A DNA stretch of 64,000 bases, from the NCBI RefSeq assembly GCF_041449215.1, contig NZ_JBGNFV010000001.1, positions 3,489,001 through 3,553,000 of the forward strand. The letters are read 5' to 3'. Shown piece by piece: positions 35,375 to 43,500 of this stretch. The DNA is from Roseivirga sp. BDSF3-8 (GTDB lineage Bacteria; Bacteroidota; Bacteroidia; Cytophagales; Cyclobacteriaceae). The notes under the pieces are model-generated. The model was not told the DNA's origin. It ran no database searches and saw only the letters and a list, made by a program, of their open reading frames with translations. How positions within the stretch are numbered: the stretch's first letter is position 1; the number at the start of each line of letters is the position of its first letter. The translations under genes were made by a program, and so were the position numbers.

Positions 35375-35396
35375 ACGCCAAACTGTTAAACCTTTG

Positions 35397-35430
35397 AAAA
35401 AAGAGGGGCCATCAGGCCCCTCTTTTTTTT
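35397..35430 (+). terminator. intrinsic terminator of the subtilase gene
   Basis: AGAGGGGCC / GGCCCCTCT stem with an ATCA loop and eight T. Confidence 0.9.
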
Positions 35431-35487
35431 GGTCTGATCGCGAATCGAAAATCATGTAAATACCAGGAAGAGGAACAGTGAAAATAG

Positions 35488-37200
35488 TTACTCCTTCACC
35501 TCTCGCAGATACATATAGCCGCTTCCATCTTGTAGGGTTATATTTTCAGACCAATAAGCATCTGAATCAACCGAAGGAGCACTTTCTGTACTTAGTGATT
35601 CAAGCTGTGAGATAGTGAATTTTTTGAATTTCCGGGGGTCTTCAGTAAAGGCAGTGTCCAAATGGTTCCCCTCCCAGAGATATAGTCTTTCCTGTTCGAT
35701 CTGATATACCAGGTAGAAGGTCTGTCGCTTTTTATTCCCGTACTCTGCCAGCATAGGAATTAGCACATATTCACCCGATGGAGAGAAGATAGGATACACC
35801 TTGTCCGTATATATATGACTGGGCTTATTTTCCATAGTGGCAGCCGCCTGTTTCATCAATTCGGGAACCAGGGTTTCCTTCATCCCATTACGCAACAGGT
35901 CAAAGGCCCTTTCTCTTTGCTTTATGATTTCGCTCACCACCAGTCTGTACTCTCCGGTTAGGTTTTTATAAACAAATACCGCCTTTTTTTCTTCCACAGA
36001 GGCAGGAATAAGAATATCCTTGCTAATATCCGGTAGCTGCTTAAATGGCCCTTCTGACCATAAACTGTCGCTAAACCAGGCCGTATTTTTTTCAAACAGG
36101 TACGTTTCCATCCCTTCGGCCCACATCAGAAAGGTAGCCTGGGAGCGGGTTTCAGCATCTTCTACTGGTACCTGAAATCTTTCATGATGATCTATGTACC
36201 ACTTATTCTCATGCTGCATGCCCGTCACAGTATAAGAATCATACAGCACCAGGCCGGTATCATATTCTTTGCTTCCGTCAGCCATAACAAAGGCAATGAA
36301 CTTATCCTTGTCACGATTTAGCAAGGTATGGCCAACTACGTGTTCGCCAGTACCGATGCTGTCTATACGTTCTTTCAGAACCTTAACAATGGTTTCATCA
36401 GACCTCCCCAGCTCATATTCCGTTATCAGCGCTGCTGTCCTCGAGTCATGCAGATCTGCTATTTTTTTAAGTTCCGGACTCTGTTCCACTATAATCGGAA
36501 CTAAAGATTGATAGATCAATAAGGCCAGAGCAGACAGGCGGCATCCATAATCATTATCCTTGCAGATTTCGTTTTCTGCTATTCTGTTAGGAACCGTTTG
36601 TAAGATCGCATCAAATACAATCTCCTTACTCTCGCTATCATATAGAAGTATATTTGCTTTAGCATACCTGACCCCGTCTTTTTTATATAACTCAAGAGTT
36701 GGGATAGCTAATACCAAATGCATATCGTATTTCCCCGCTATTTTATGAAGTTGCTCCGGGTCCGGGCCAGCCCTTTCCCGGACAGGGATCACTTCTATTA
36801 TCAAGCTGTCACTTAATGCTTTACCAAACAGTATAGAACTCAACTTGACAGGCAAGTCGGCCTCTTTATACCCGTCCTCAAGCCTGGCTAGTACATATCT
36901 CTGATACTTATAAAACGCTTTTGGAGGATCAAGTATCGGAAGGTAGGAGAGAATATCCCTCGTATGATCGTTTTGCTCATCTACTAATTTGGCGTAATGC
37001 TTCACGGCACGCCTGTCTTTGTCAGGTAGTAGGTAGTTTTCAGGCAAGGTTATCGCAATACTTGCCAACCGCTCTTCCTCATCAGTATCACTCTTCTTTT
37101 CCTGGGCAAAAAGGTTATGAAGTGGCAATAGAACTAATAGCGAGGTGACGATACCAGTGAGAAAGGCACAGCGTTTAGAGGCAGGAATTTGTCTTTTCAT
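35488..37200 (-). CDS. exported protein of unknown function
   Basis: A 570-residue protein with a signal peptide (FLTGIVTSLLVLLPLHNLFAQ). I do not recognise the family. The mature part has a charged start (KKSDTDEEER), a segment describing a possible small beta/alpha unit (MHLVLAIPTLELYKKDGVRYAKANILLYD) and many aromatic strands in the last 250 residues; two cysteines close together (ICKDNDYGCR) might form a disulfide. No catalytic motif is seen. It converges on the subtilase gene. An 11-bp perfect inverted repeat overlaps its start codon (37199-37237). It borders the toxin region but its codon use and length look like a core exported protein. Confidence 0.6.
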   Translation of the reverse strand: MKRQIPASKRCAFLTGIVTSLLVLLPLHNLFAQEKKSDTDEEERLASIAITLPENYLLPDKDRRAVKHYAKLVDEQNDHTRDILSYLPILDPPKAFYKYQRYVLARLEDGYKEADLPVKLSSILFGKALSDSLIIEVIPVRERAGPDPEQLHKIAGKYDMHLVLAIPTLELYKKDGVRYAKANILLYDSESKEIVFDAILQTVPNRIAENEICKDNDYGCRLSALALLIYQSLVPIIVEQSPELKKIADLHDSRTAALITEYELGRSDETIVKVLKERIDSIGTGEHVVGHTLLNRDKDKFIAFVMADGSKEYDTGLVLYDSYTVTGMQHENKWYIDHHERFQVPVEDAETRSQATFLMWAEGMETYLFEKNTAWFSDSLWSEGPFKQLPDISKDILIPASVEEKKAVFVYKNLTGEYRLVVSEIIKQRERAFDLLRNGMKETLVPELMKQAAATMENKPSHIYTDKVYPIFSPSGEYVLIPMLAEYGNKKRQTFYLVYQIEQERLYLWEGNHLDTAFTEDPRKFKKFTISQLESLSTESAPSVDSDAYWSENITLQDGSGYMYLREVKE

Positions 37201-37237
37201 GCATTATATATTTAGGTTCTGAATTAATATAATGCAT
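37199..37237. repeat. 11-bp inverted repeat over a start codon
   Basis: ATGCATTATAT at 37199-37209 and its exact complement ATATAATGCAT at 37227-37237, with a 17-base loop. The start codon of the 570-residue gene (37200-37198) lies in one arm. Could be an operator or an RNA hairpin that hides the start. Confidence 0.5.
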
Positions 37238-37390
37238 TTTATCGGATTTTGTTGGAAAAAAAATAACGTGACACCCATGCCTTAGTTCAGCGGGGTAAGT
37301 AGAGGTTTACTATCGTTTTATTTCAATTGTCTGAAGATCAGGCTGTTTTTATTCCTTTTCTTTTAGTAAGCGCAGCCGTATGTTTTATAG

Positions 37391-37537
37391 CTACAGGCTT
37401 ACATAGATATAGGCCAAGCCAAAAGTACGGGGCAGGTCCACCCCCTTGATGTTCTTATCCTCAAGGTACTGCTCACGGATTCTCAGGCCGAAAAACTTTG
37501 ACTGATAGCTGGTGAGTGTTACCTTACTTCTGCTCTC
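37391..37537 (-). pseudogene. decayed C-terminal fragment, copy A
   Basis: A 48-codon open stretch bounded by stops, with no start codon. It reads ...SYQSKFFGLRIREQYLED, then KNIKGVDLP-RTFGLAYIY and a stop two codons further on. The TFGLAYIY core with VDL before it recurs in copy B. It looks like the C-terminal end of a once longer protein left behind in the toxin region. Family unknown. Confidence 0.45.
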
Positions 37538-37576
37538 TCAGGTATATACGGAAGCTTTCATTTAACAAAACCTAAT

Positions 37577-37777
37577 TCAACTAAAACTAACCAACTGGTG
37601 GTCTAATAAATGGGGAGTGTTACCGTAGTCATATTTACCTGTAAAAGCCCACTCACTCTCCCAGTTAAGACTCAGATCTTCCTGAGAAGAGTAAACGCTT
37701 TTCCTTAGGTCATTAAAAGCATCTGTATAGATGTAGGCCAAGCCAAAAGTATGAGACAGATCGACGTCCTTGACGTT
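37577..37777 (-). pseudogene. decayed C-terminal fragment, copy B
   Basis: A 66-codon open stretch without a start: NVKDVDLSHTFGLAYIYTD, then a tail with SSQEDLSLNWESEWAFTG. At the DNA level it shares atagatRtaggccaagcca and following bases with copy A. Immediately upstream the frame is broken by an apparent one-base loss (GATAAAACGTC for GATAAAAACGTC, compare GATAAGAACATC in copy A). Remnant of a duplicated module. Confidence 0.45.
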
Positions 37778-37789
37778 TTATCGCTAAAA
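37776..37789. repeat. 14-bp sequence shared with 39923-39936
   Basis: TTTTATCGCTAAAA, found identically at 39923-39936, with flanks also similar (ttgaYg before, gattca after). Both copies lie just beyond the last gene of a toxin/immunity module. On the minus strand both can be read as the start of the same decayed coding segment (Ser-Asp-Lys, then Asn or Ser), so they may be remnants of one sequence into which cassettes were inserted. Confidence 0.45.
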
Positions 37790-37822
37790 CAAGGATTCAG
37801 TCTGTCAGGAACCCCACTTCAT

Positions 37823-37852
37823 AAAAAAAGCCCGGTCATTTAACCAGGCTTC
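37823..37852 (-). terminator. terminator after the 79-residue gene
   Basis: Minus-strand stem GAAGCCTGGT / ACCGGGCTT (one mismatch) followed by seven T. It closes the string of toxin/immunity genes reading leftwards. Confidence 0.75.
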
Positions 37853-37856
37853 TATT

Positions 37857-38096
37857 TCAGTCATTTAATGAGTTTGCAGGAGGTACACCCTTAATTATCA
37901 TAGCTATTTCTTTTCCTTTGACCAATTCGATATATCCGTCTTTTTCCCATTCCTGAAGTTTAGGCCTAATTAAATCAAAATTTTCTCGAACGTCTAAGGG
38001 AAGCCAATCCCATTTCCAGTTGGGATTATATGACAATGGATCGTGTGAGATTCTTTGATATAGTGATTTCAATATTCTTTTGCGTTTAATAGCCAT
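37857..38096 (-). CDS. small protein, possible immunity protein of a truncated toxin
   Basis: A 79-residue basic-to-neutral protein (MAIKRKRILKSLYQRISHD, then LREWEKDGYIELVKGKE-like helix-turn). I do not recognise the family. Its ATG shares one base with the stop of the upstream toxin-tail fragment (TAATG), the tight coupling typical of a toxin and its immunity gene. Followed at once by a good terminator. It may instead be a fragment of a longer immunity protein. Confidence 0.5.
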   Translation of the reverse strand: MAIKRKRILKSLYQRISHDPLSYNPNWKWDWLPLDVRENFDLIRPKLQEWEKDGYIELVKGKEIAMIIKGVPPANSLND

Positions 38097-38311
38097 TATT
38101 CAAAGTTTATAATTTCACCAGTTTTGAAATTGGTCATTTTTTTCACTTTTATGTTAGAGGTGATAGACTGCGGGGCTCCATGTTCGCCCCAATCTGGAAA
38201 ACTCTTGGTTAAAACCTCCTTAACAGTCTCAAGGGATACAGAGCAAGGAGGAGTGACAATATATATTACAATATGTTCACACCTGCAATTATGATTGACT
38301 CGACTTGTTTT
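38096..38311 (-). pseudogene. truncated toxin-like C-terminal tail
   Basis: A 71-codon open frame with no plausible start codon until near its end. It begins SRVNHNCRCEHIVIYIV and runs to TNFKTGEIINFE before the stop. Its upstream end overlaps the stop region of the 145-residue gene, and its downstream end is coupled to the 79-residue gene. I read it as the tail of a third toxin whose body is lost. The NHNCRCEH start recalls the cysteine-rich ends of some phage-head and toxin domains, but that is weak. Confidence 0.4.
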
Positions 38312-38726
38312 TTAATTTGATTATACCATTAGTCATTTGAATGTCCCATGAATCGGGGAGAGAAGAATCATTTCTATATACTTCTAATAGCTCTTGAGAA
38401 TAGTCTAAAACTAATTGCTTAAATATTGACTCGTTTAAAGTGATTTCTCCGTAAACTTCATGATAAATCGCAACTTCACCCTCTTTGATGCCTCCTATCT
38501 CTAACAGCTCTTCTAATTCTTCCCAATCCAAGTTTTTATAGAACCTTAAAGACATAAGTTCCTGATAATAATTTTCTGAATTCGAAATTTTATCTAATAG
38601 ACTTGGTGTTTTATTAATTCTAAGTGTCGAAAAAAAAGCATTAAGAACCTCATTTTCGGGTTTGAAAATAATTCTAATGTTATGACTAGCTTGATTATAC
38701 CTTTCTTGTAAAATTTGGTATTTCAT
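38289..38726 (-). CDS. candidate immunity protein for the orphan toxin cassette
   Basis: A 145-residue, AT-rich gene starting 3 bases after the stop of the 333-residue toxin-like gene on the same strand. The protein is acidic with a helical centre (FYKNLDWEELEELLEIGGIKEGEVAIYHEV) and no signal peptide, so it stays in the cytoplasm. Family not recognised. Position, size, acidity and the short gap all fit the immunity half of a polymorphic toxin pair. I cannot show binding from sequence. Confidence 0.55.
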   Translation of the reverse strand: MKYQILQERYNQASHNIRIIFKPENEVLNAFFSTLRINKTPSLLDKISNSENYYQELMSLRFYKNLDWEELEELLEIGGIKEGEVAIYHEVYGEITLNESIFKQLVLDYSQELLEVYRNDSSLPDSWDIQMTNGIIKLKNKSSQS

Positions 38727-38729
38727 TTT

Positions 38730-39731
38730 TTATCTAAAATAAAAAGTCTCAATGTTTCCATTTCTATAGAAAAACTCAATATCATATCCATCTGATGTTT
38801 TTCCAATCAAAGCTTGTCCTTCCAGAAAATCACCATTTTTCTTTGCATAATCTAAGATCGCTTCATCCACAGCTTTTTGCAAATTACTATCTGTCCAGAT
38901 TTTAGGATCATATATCGTTTTAACTCCTCCGTTACTAGGTGGCTTTATTTGACCTGTAGTTAAAGGTGGATTCGAATTACTTAATGATGGTATTTTGTAT
39001 TCCACAACTTCAACACCTGGAACCTGTGAATGAGGCACTTTTCTTGTGATCACTATCTCTTCAACTTCATCAGCTGTTTTGCCTATTTGTGGTACGTAAC
39101 TTGGATTCCCAGACGCATCTACACTTCTAATGATATTTTGATCAAAAAAGGCTGTTTTATCGTGACAACCAACTATTCCTTTTCTTCTTGGTGCCTCCTT
39201 CCTTGTTTTAACATGCGTAAAGGCATCACCTAAACCTAAACCGTCTACTTTCTTCCAAAGAGTATAACCTAAGTCTCTAACATCATCAATATTATTAGTG
39301 ACTTTAGTTAATTCATCAATGCTAGTTTTAAGAGGAGAGTTAGCATCGTCCAGCACCCTCCAGGCATCAGCCAGTTCCGGATTGTCCTTAAAATGACGGA
39401 GTAAATTTGTTCCTTCGATGTCTCTCTCCAGCCTGGCAAGTGTAGCCTGATCAAATCCTCTATTGGCAAGTTGCTTTTTGAGTAACTGAAAGTCTAATTT
39501 ATCTGTAAATGTTGCCCATTTGCTCCTGCCCTGAGCTTTTAACTCATCCATATACCGCAGGATGGCTTTAACCCTGGCTGATTTGGATAGCAGAGTTACG
39601 CCTTCGAGGGCTATGGTGGCTACTGGGATTACCAAGCGTCCCTGCTCATAATAGGCAACAGGTGTCTGAGAGGTGAGTGTGGTAAGGTAGTCATTGATCT
39701 GATTTTCAACCTGGAAATACAGGCTAAACAT
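38730..39731 (-). CDS. orphan polymorphic-toxin cassette (nuclease-like C-terminus)
   Basis: A 333-residue frame. The N-terminal part contains a pre-toxin helical module (LARLERDIEGTNLLRHFKDN, then ELADAWRVLDDA) that mirrors LSKLDETLSDASLLAKFEAE, then GLAEAWAIVKN in the large toxin upstream. The C-terminal 130 residues (KGIVGCHDKTAFF, VPGVEVVEYKIP, KTIYDPKIWTDSN) recall the EndoU/CdiA C-terminal RNase-like toxins of contact-inhibition systems; this is my best guess only. The frame extends upstream to an ATG at 39839 if one TGA (39806-39804) is read through; the context would suit tryptophan (NE-W-FNQQACEKL). It has no signal peptide, so it looks like a displaced toxin end that could be expressed only after recombination, or internally from 39731. 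Confidence 0.55.
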   Translation of the reverse strand: MFSLYFQVENQINDYLTTLTSQTPVAYYEQGRLVIPVATIALEGVTLLSKSARVKAILRYMDELKAQGRSKWATFTDKLDFQLLKKQLANRGFDQATLARLERDIEGTNLLRHFKDNPELADAWRVLDDANSPLKTSIDELTKVTNNIDDVRDLGYTLWKKVDGLGLGDAFTHVKTRKEAPRRKGIVGCHDKTAFFDQNIIRSVDASGNPSYVPQIGKTADEVEEIVITRKVPHSQVPGVEVVEYKIPSLSNSNPPLTTGQIKPPSNGGVKTIYDPKIWTDSNLQKAVDEAILDYAKKNGDFLEGQALIGKTSDGYDIEFFYRNGNIETFYFR

Positions 39732-39922
39732 ATCTTCCCAACTGGTGACAAACTCATACAGATCGTCACTGCCTCGCAGCTTCTCGCAAGCCTGTTGGTT
39801 GAATCACTCGTTATCGAACTCTTCTTTTTTATCCTTCATCGTGTCTTTAAGTTAGTTACTTTACTACCTATTGACACACTTTATGAAACAGTCTCACAAA
39901 ATATCTTCTCTGTTATTGATGC

Positions 39923-39936
39923 TTTTATCGCTAAAA
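39923..39936. repeat. 14-bp sequence shared with 37776-37789
   Basis: Second copy of TTTTATCGCTAAAA, 16 bases beyond the stop of the 211-residue immunity candidate. See the entry at 37776; it marks the boundary between the first toxin/immunity module and the orphan cassette. Confidence 0.45.
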
Positions 39937-39951
39937 GGAAGATTCAAAGCA

Positions 39952-40587
39952 TTATGTGATTATCAATGTATTAAATAGATCTTTAGCAGCTTTATCATAG
40001 CCTTTAAATTGTGAGGGCTTTGCTTTTGCCTTCTTCTCAGATGATTCTATATATTGATTGCAAAAACTTTCAAAACCACTATCCCCACAGAGCTTTTTAA
40101 TAACCATTCTACGTAATGGAAGTGGTTGACTAATAAACCCCACCATCTCTTTAACTTCCATCTTTTCCGATGATTCGTAAACTTGGTGTAGTTCTTTGTA
40201 TTGATCCAAAAAATTAGCTTTATGAGTCAAACTCTCTAATTTTATCTTTTCAAATACATTTCTTACAGCTTCAAAATCGGTTCTATTAAACTCTTGATGA
40301 CCAATCTCAAATGGCTTATAAATGGTCGATTTCCAAAATCCGATATTGATTTTATACTTGTCTAATATTGGTTGTAAAATTGATTCAACCTCATTAAACC
40401 TTTTATAAATAGCACATTTTTCGTGTAACTCAATCGACCCTGGATATGTAATTATCCCTATAGCTATAGAGGCGGGATTCCCATTATGTAAAAATTCTAT
40501 ATAGCAAGCATCACTATAAACCCTTACATTAAAATCATTTCCAAAAACATCTTGAATGATATTTTCCATTTCTTTATTTAAACTCAT
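39952..40587 (-). CDS. candidate immunity protein of the large toxin
   Basis: A 211-residue, AT-rich gene whose start overlaps the end of the large toxin gene by 14 bases (an alternative ATG at 40569 would remove the overlap). The protein has no signal peptide or membrane segment. It starts with a compact alpha/beta region (NVRVYSDACYIEFLHNGNPA, IAIGIITYPGSIELH) and ends helical and basic (SSEKKAKAKPSQFKGYDKAA). Family not recognised. Translational coupling with a toxin gene is the main evidence for an immunity role. Confidence 0.55.
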   Translation of the reverse strand: MSLNKEMENIIQDVFGNDFNVRVYSDACYIEFLHNGNPASIAIGIITYPGSIELHEKCAIYKRFNEVESILQPILDKYKINIGFWKSTIYKPFEIGHQEFNRTDFEAVRNVFEKIKLESLTHKANFLDQYKELHQVYESSEKMEVKEMVGFISQPLPLRRMVIKKLCGDSGFESFCNQYIESSEKKAKAKPSQFKGYDKAAKDLFNTLIIT

Positions 40588-43500
40588 CTGTGATATCTAC
40601 AATATTTTTTCCGGAGCCATCTCCATAAGCTCTTAACCAATTATTTGACTTCACTTCTAAACCTTGACTCAACTCAACAAATTGTCTACTTCTAACAGTG
40701 TATTCTGACACATTTCTTGCGGCCGATTGATTACCTGTTAGTTTTGTCCCATCTGAGAGTTTACTTTCTATTACTATGATATTCTCAATGAATTTATCAC
40801 CATCAGCATCAAAACCATATTTCACAAAAACCTGATCTGATACAAAATAGTCTCCAGTTGATTTATTATAAGTGAATTGTACCTGTTTATACATTTCGTA
40901 TGAGCCCAAATCATCAATTCCAAATTTATTTTTAACAACATCACTTAGCTTGTTTCTCCATGTCCCTCCGGGGCTAAGAGCAGGAGCCACAACACCCTCA
41001 AAGTCCTTTCCTAGCTTTGTTATATCATTGAAAAAAGCACTCTTGGCTGTAGTTATTAAATTTCCGTCACCTGCCTTTTTCGCTATATCCAGAGCATTTT
41101 CTGGATCATTAATTATATCGTCATAAAGCTTAAAGAAATCAGGATCAGCCAAATCATCAGCTAGATTTGGATAATTGTCCTTTCCTAATCGTCTAGCTAA
41201 ATCATCAACTTTACTGGCATCCCATTCATTGATTCTGGAAAGTATCTTGGTTTTATCTACAACTAAAGCCTTATTTAAGGTCTTTCCCAAGCCATTATCA
41301 AAAAGTTTGGCTATATCGAGTGGATTTCCATCTAAAGTTTTAGCACCAAGTTTAGTTACCTCCTCTAAAACATCGGTATTTCTTGCTAGATCATCAAAGC
41401 CAGTATTTTTAACAATTGCCCACGCCTCAGCCAACCCCGGTTCGGCTTCAAATTTAGCCAAAAGGCTGGCATCTGAAAGGGTTTCGTCCAGTTTGGACAA
41501 GGTCGTGCCATCGAGGTTCAGACCTTGGATTTTGGCTATCAGCTCCTGGCTACGAATGCCGTTCAGGTGCGGATAGCCGGCAAAAAGGGACTCAGGAATC
41601 ATGGATTCCCCCCTCACTCTCTTCGCCTCTTCAGCCTGTTCGATGATGTCATCCAGCTTGTCCGCAGCTTCGGTCTCTCCCTGCGCGCGCAGGGCCTTGC
41701 TGGCCTTACGGCCATTCGTCACTAAATCAGTCAGCACATCCGCACTGAAAACGGTCAGGTCTACGGTGATACTGATCCAGTAGTAATTATCCACAAACCA
41801 ATCGCCTCCTTCATCTCGAATGGCTTGCCGGACATCGGACCGCTCCATCGCTTCGTCCAGGGCCAGCTTTCCTATCTCTATGACGGCGAGCATACGTAAA
41901 AGGGCCGGAGCCCCACGCGTTAGCAGTATTTTAGAAGCAGCGCCAAGTCCTAACAGGTTAGACCCGGTGCTGATTACTTCCATCAGGTGCTCCCGGTTGC
42001 TTTGGGTGCCATGGTAGTAGACGAAGAGGGCGGGGACCAGTAGTACTTCTTCCTGGCTGCCGGTATGCAGCTTCACCAGATCGAGGGGGTTTACATCGGC
42101 GATGCCGGGCTGCTCTTTCGAGCATTGGACGCTGGTGCCGAAGTTACGCCTGCCCAGGCAGGCGTACAGGCCCAGGTGGTTCCGGCTGTTAAACCGGCTG
42201 CCTTCTACCAGTACATAGGCGAGGCCTCTGTGGGCAGGGTTTACTTCATAAACCTCCGCAGGCACTTCACCTAAGCGGATAAAGTGCTCAGTCTGCCCAG
42301 GGCCAAAGCGATTGGACAACTCCCAAAGGATGTTGACGAAGGTGCTGAGGTCTTCGCCATCCAGGCCGGCATAAAGATCATGGACCAGGCCGGGGTGGTC
42401 ATGCAGGGTCTGGTATAACGCCTGCTTGTCACTATAGGCCTTAAGAATGTTTATGACGGCTATCTCTTCATTGGTGCCGTTTACATAGAGGCCGTCGTCC
42501 ATTATACAGCCTGATAAAGAGATTAATGCCTGATACAGGCTTTCATCCGGTAATTCGGAGGCGACGAAAGGGGGAATGGTTTCGTAGATGACATCAAGCT
42601 TGTCACAGTCGCCATCCGCATTGGCTATCGCTTGCTTGTAGATGTCCAGATAATATGGATGAGCGATAGAGGGAATGTGAAACCCTATCCTGTGAAGTAG
42701 CTTTTCAAAATCTTCAAAAGTGTAAGCCCACAGGCGAATGGCGGTGCCTTCTTTATCTGCGTAGGGTATGTCGAGGTAAAAGCCGGTGTGGGTATGGCGT
42801 TCGGGGTCAACGGAAAGACCTGTTTTGAGGTAAATGTCATCCGGATAGGCCAGGTCAAGCACGCCATTATCGGACAGCTCGACGTACAGGCGGAGCTGTT
42901 CTCCCTCGTAGTCGGCAAGTTGTACGACATCGCTCCACGAGTGACCGGTATAAAAATCAAGCTTTTTATAAGGGGTGGCGTTTCCTTTATTCTCTCTGAT
43001 AAAGTCAAGCAGGGCGTTGATACGGGCGTAGTCACTCATCGCCACCTCCTCATCCCCGGTGAGCAGCCCCCATACGGGTCGGGGGTTGTGGATGAGGTCC
43101 CACTGGTGTTTGTGCAGCTCGGTACCGAAAAAGGTGTAGTCCATCAGGTTTTTGGTGGCCCACTCCTCCAGGGCGGGAGCCTCCACGAAGGTGTGCGGGA
43201 GCCGGAAGGCGCCGTGGCCGAGCTCGTGGGCGATGGTCTTGTCGAAGTGGTCGGGGTTACCGATGCGGGAGGTGAAGATGAAGCCGAACTGGCGCTTGTA
43301 GGGCATAAAGCCGGCCCTGGCGTTGTGCGTTCCGTCTTCGTCTATGGCGCTTTTGGGGGTGTGGACCAGGAAGAGGTAGTAGGTGCCTTCTGCTGTCTTA
43401 TGCGCCTGCTCATAGCGCCTGATGAGCTTTCTCATCTCAGGGGTGTAGTTGGAGAGCATGCCGGTATTCCCGTCGTCCAGGGCGCCGTCTCCATCGGTGT

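Noticed and set aside
39804-39806. TGA in the orphan cassette as a selenocysteine or recoded codon
   Set aside because: No SECIS-like hairpin noticed and the cassette lacks secretion signals; a simple nonsense change from TGG in a decaying gene is the plainer reading.
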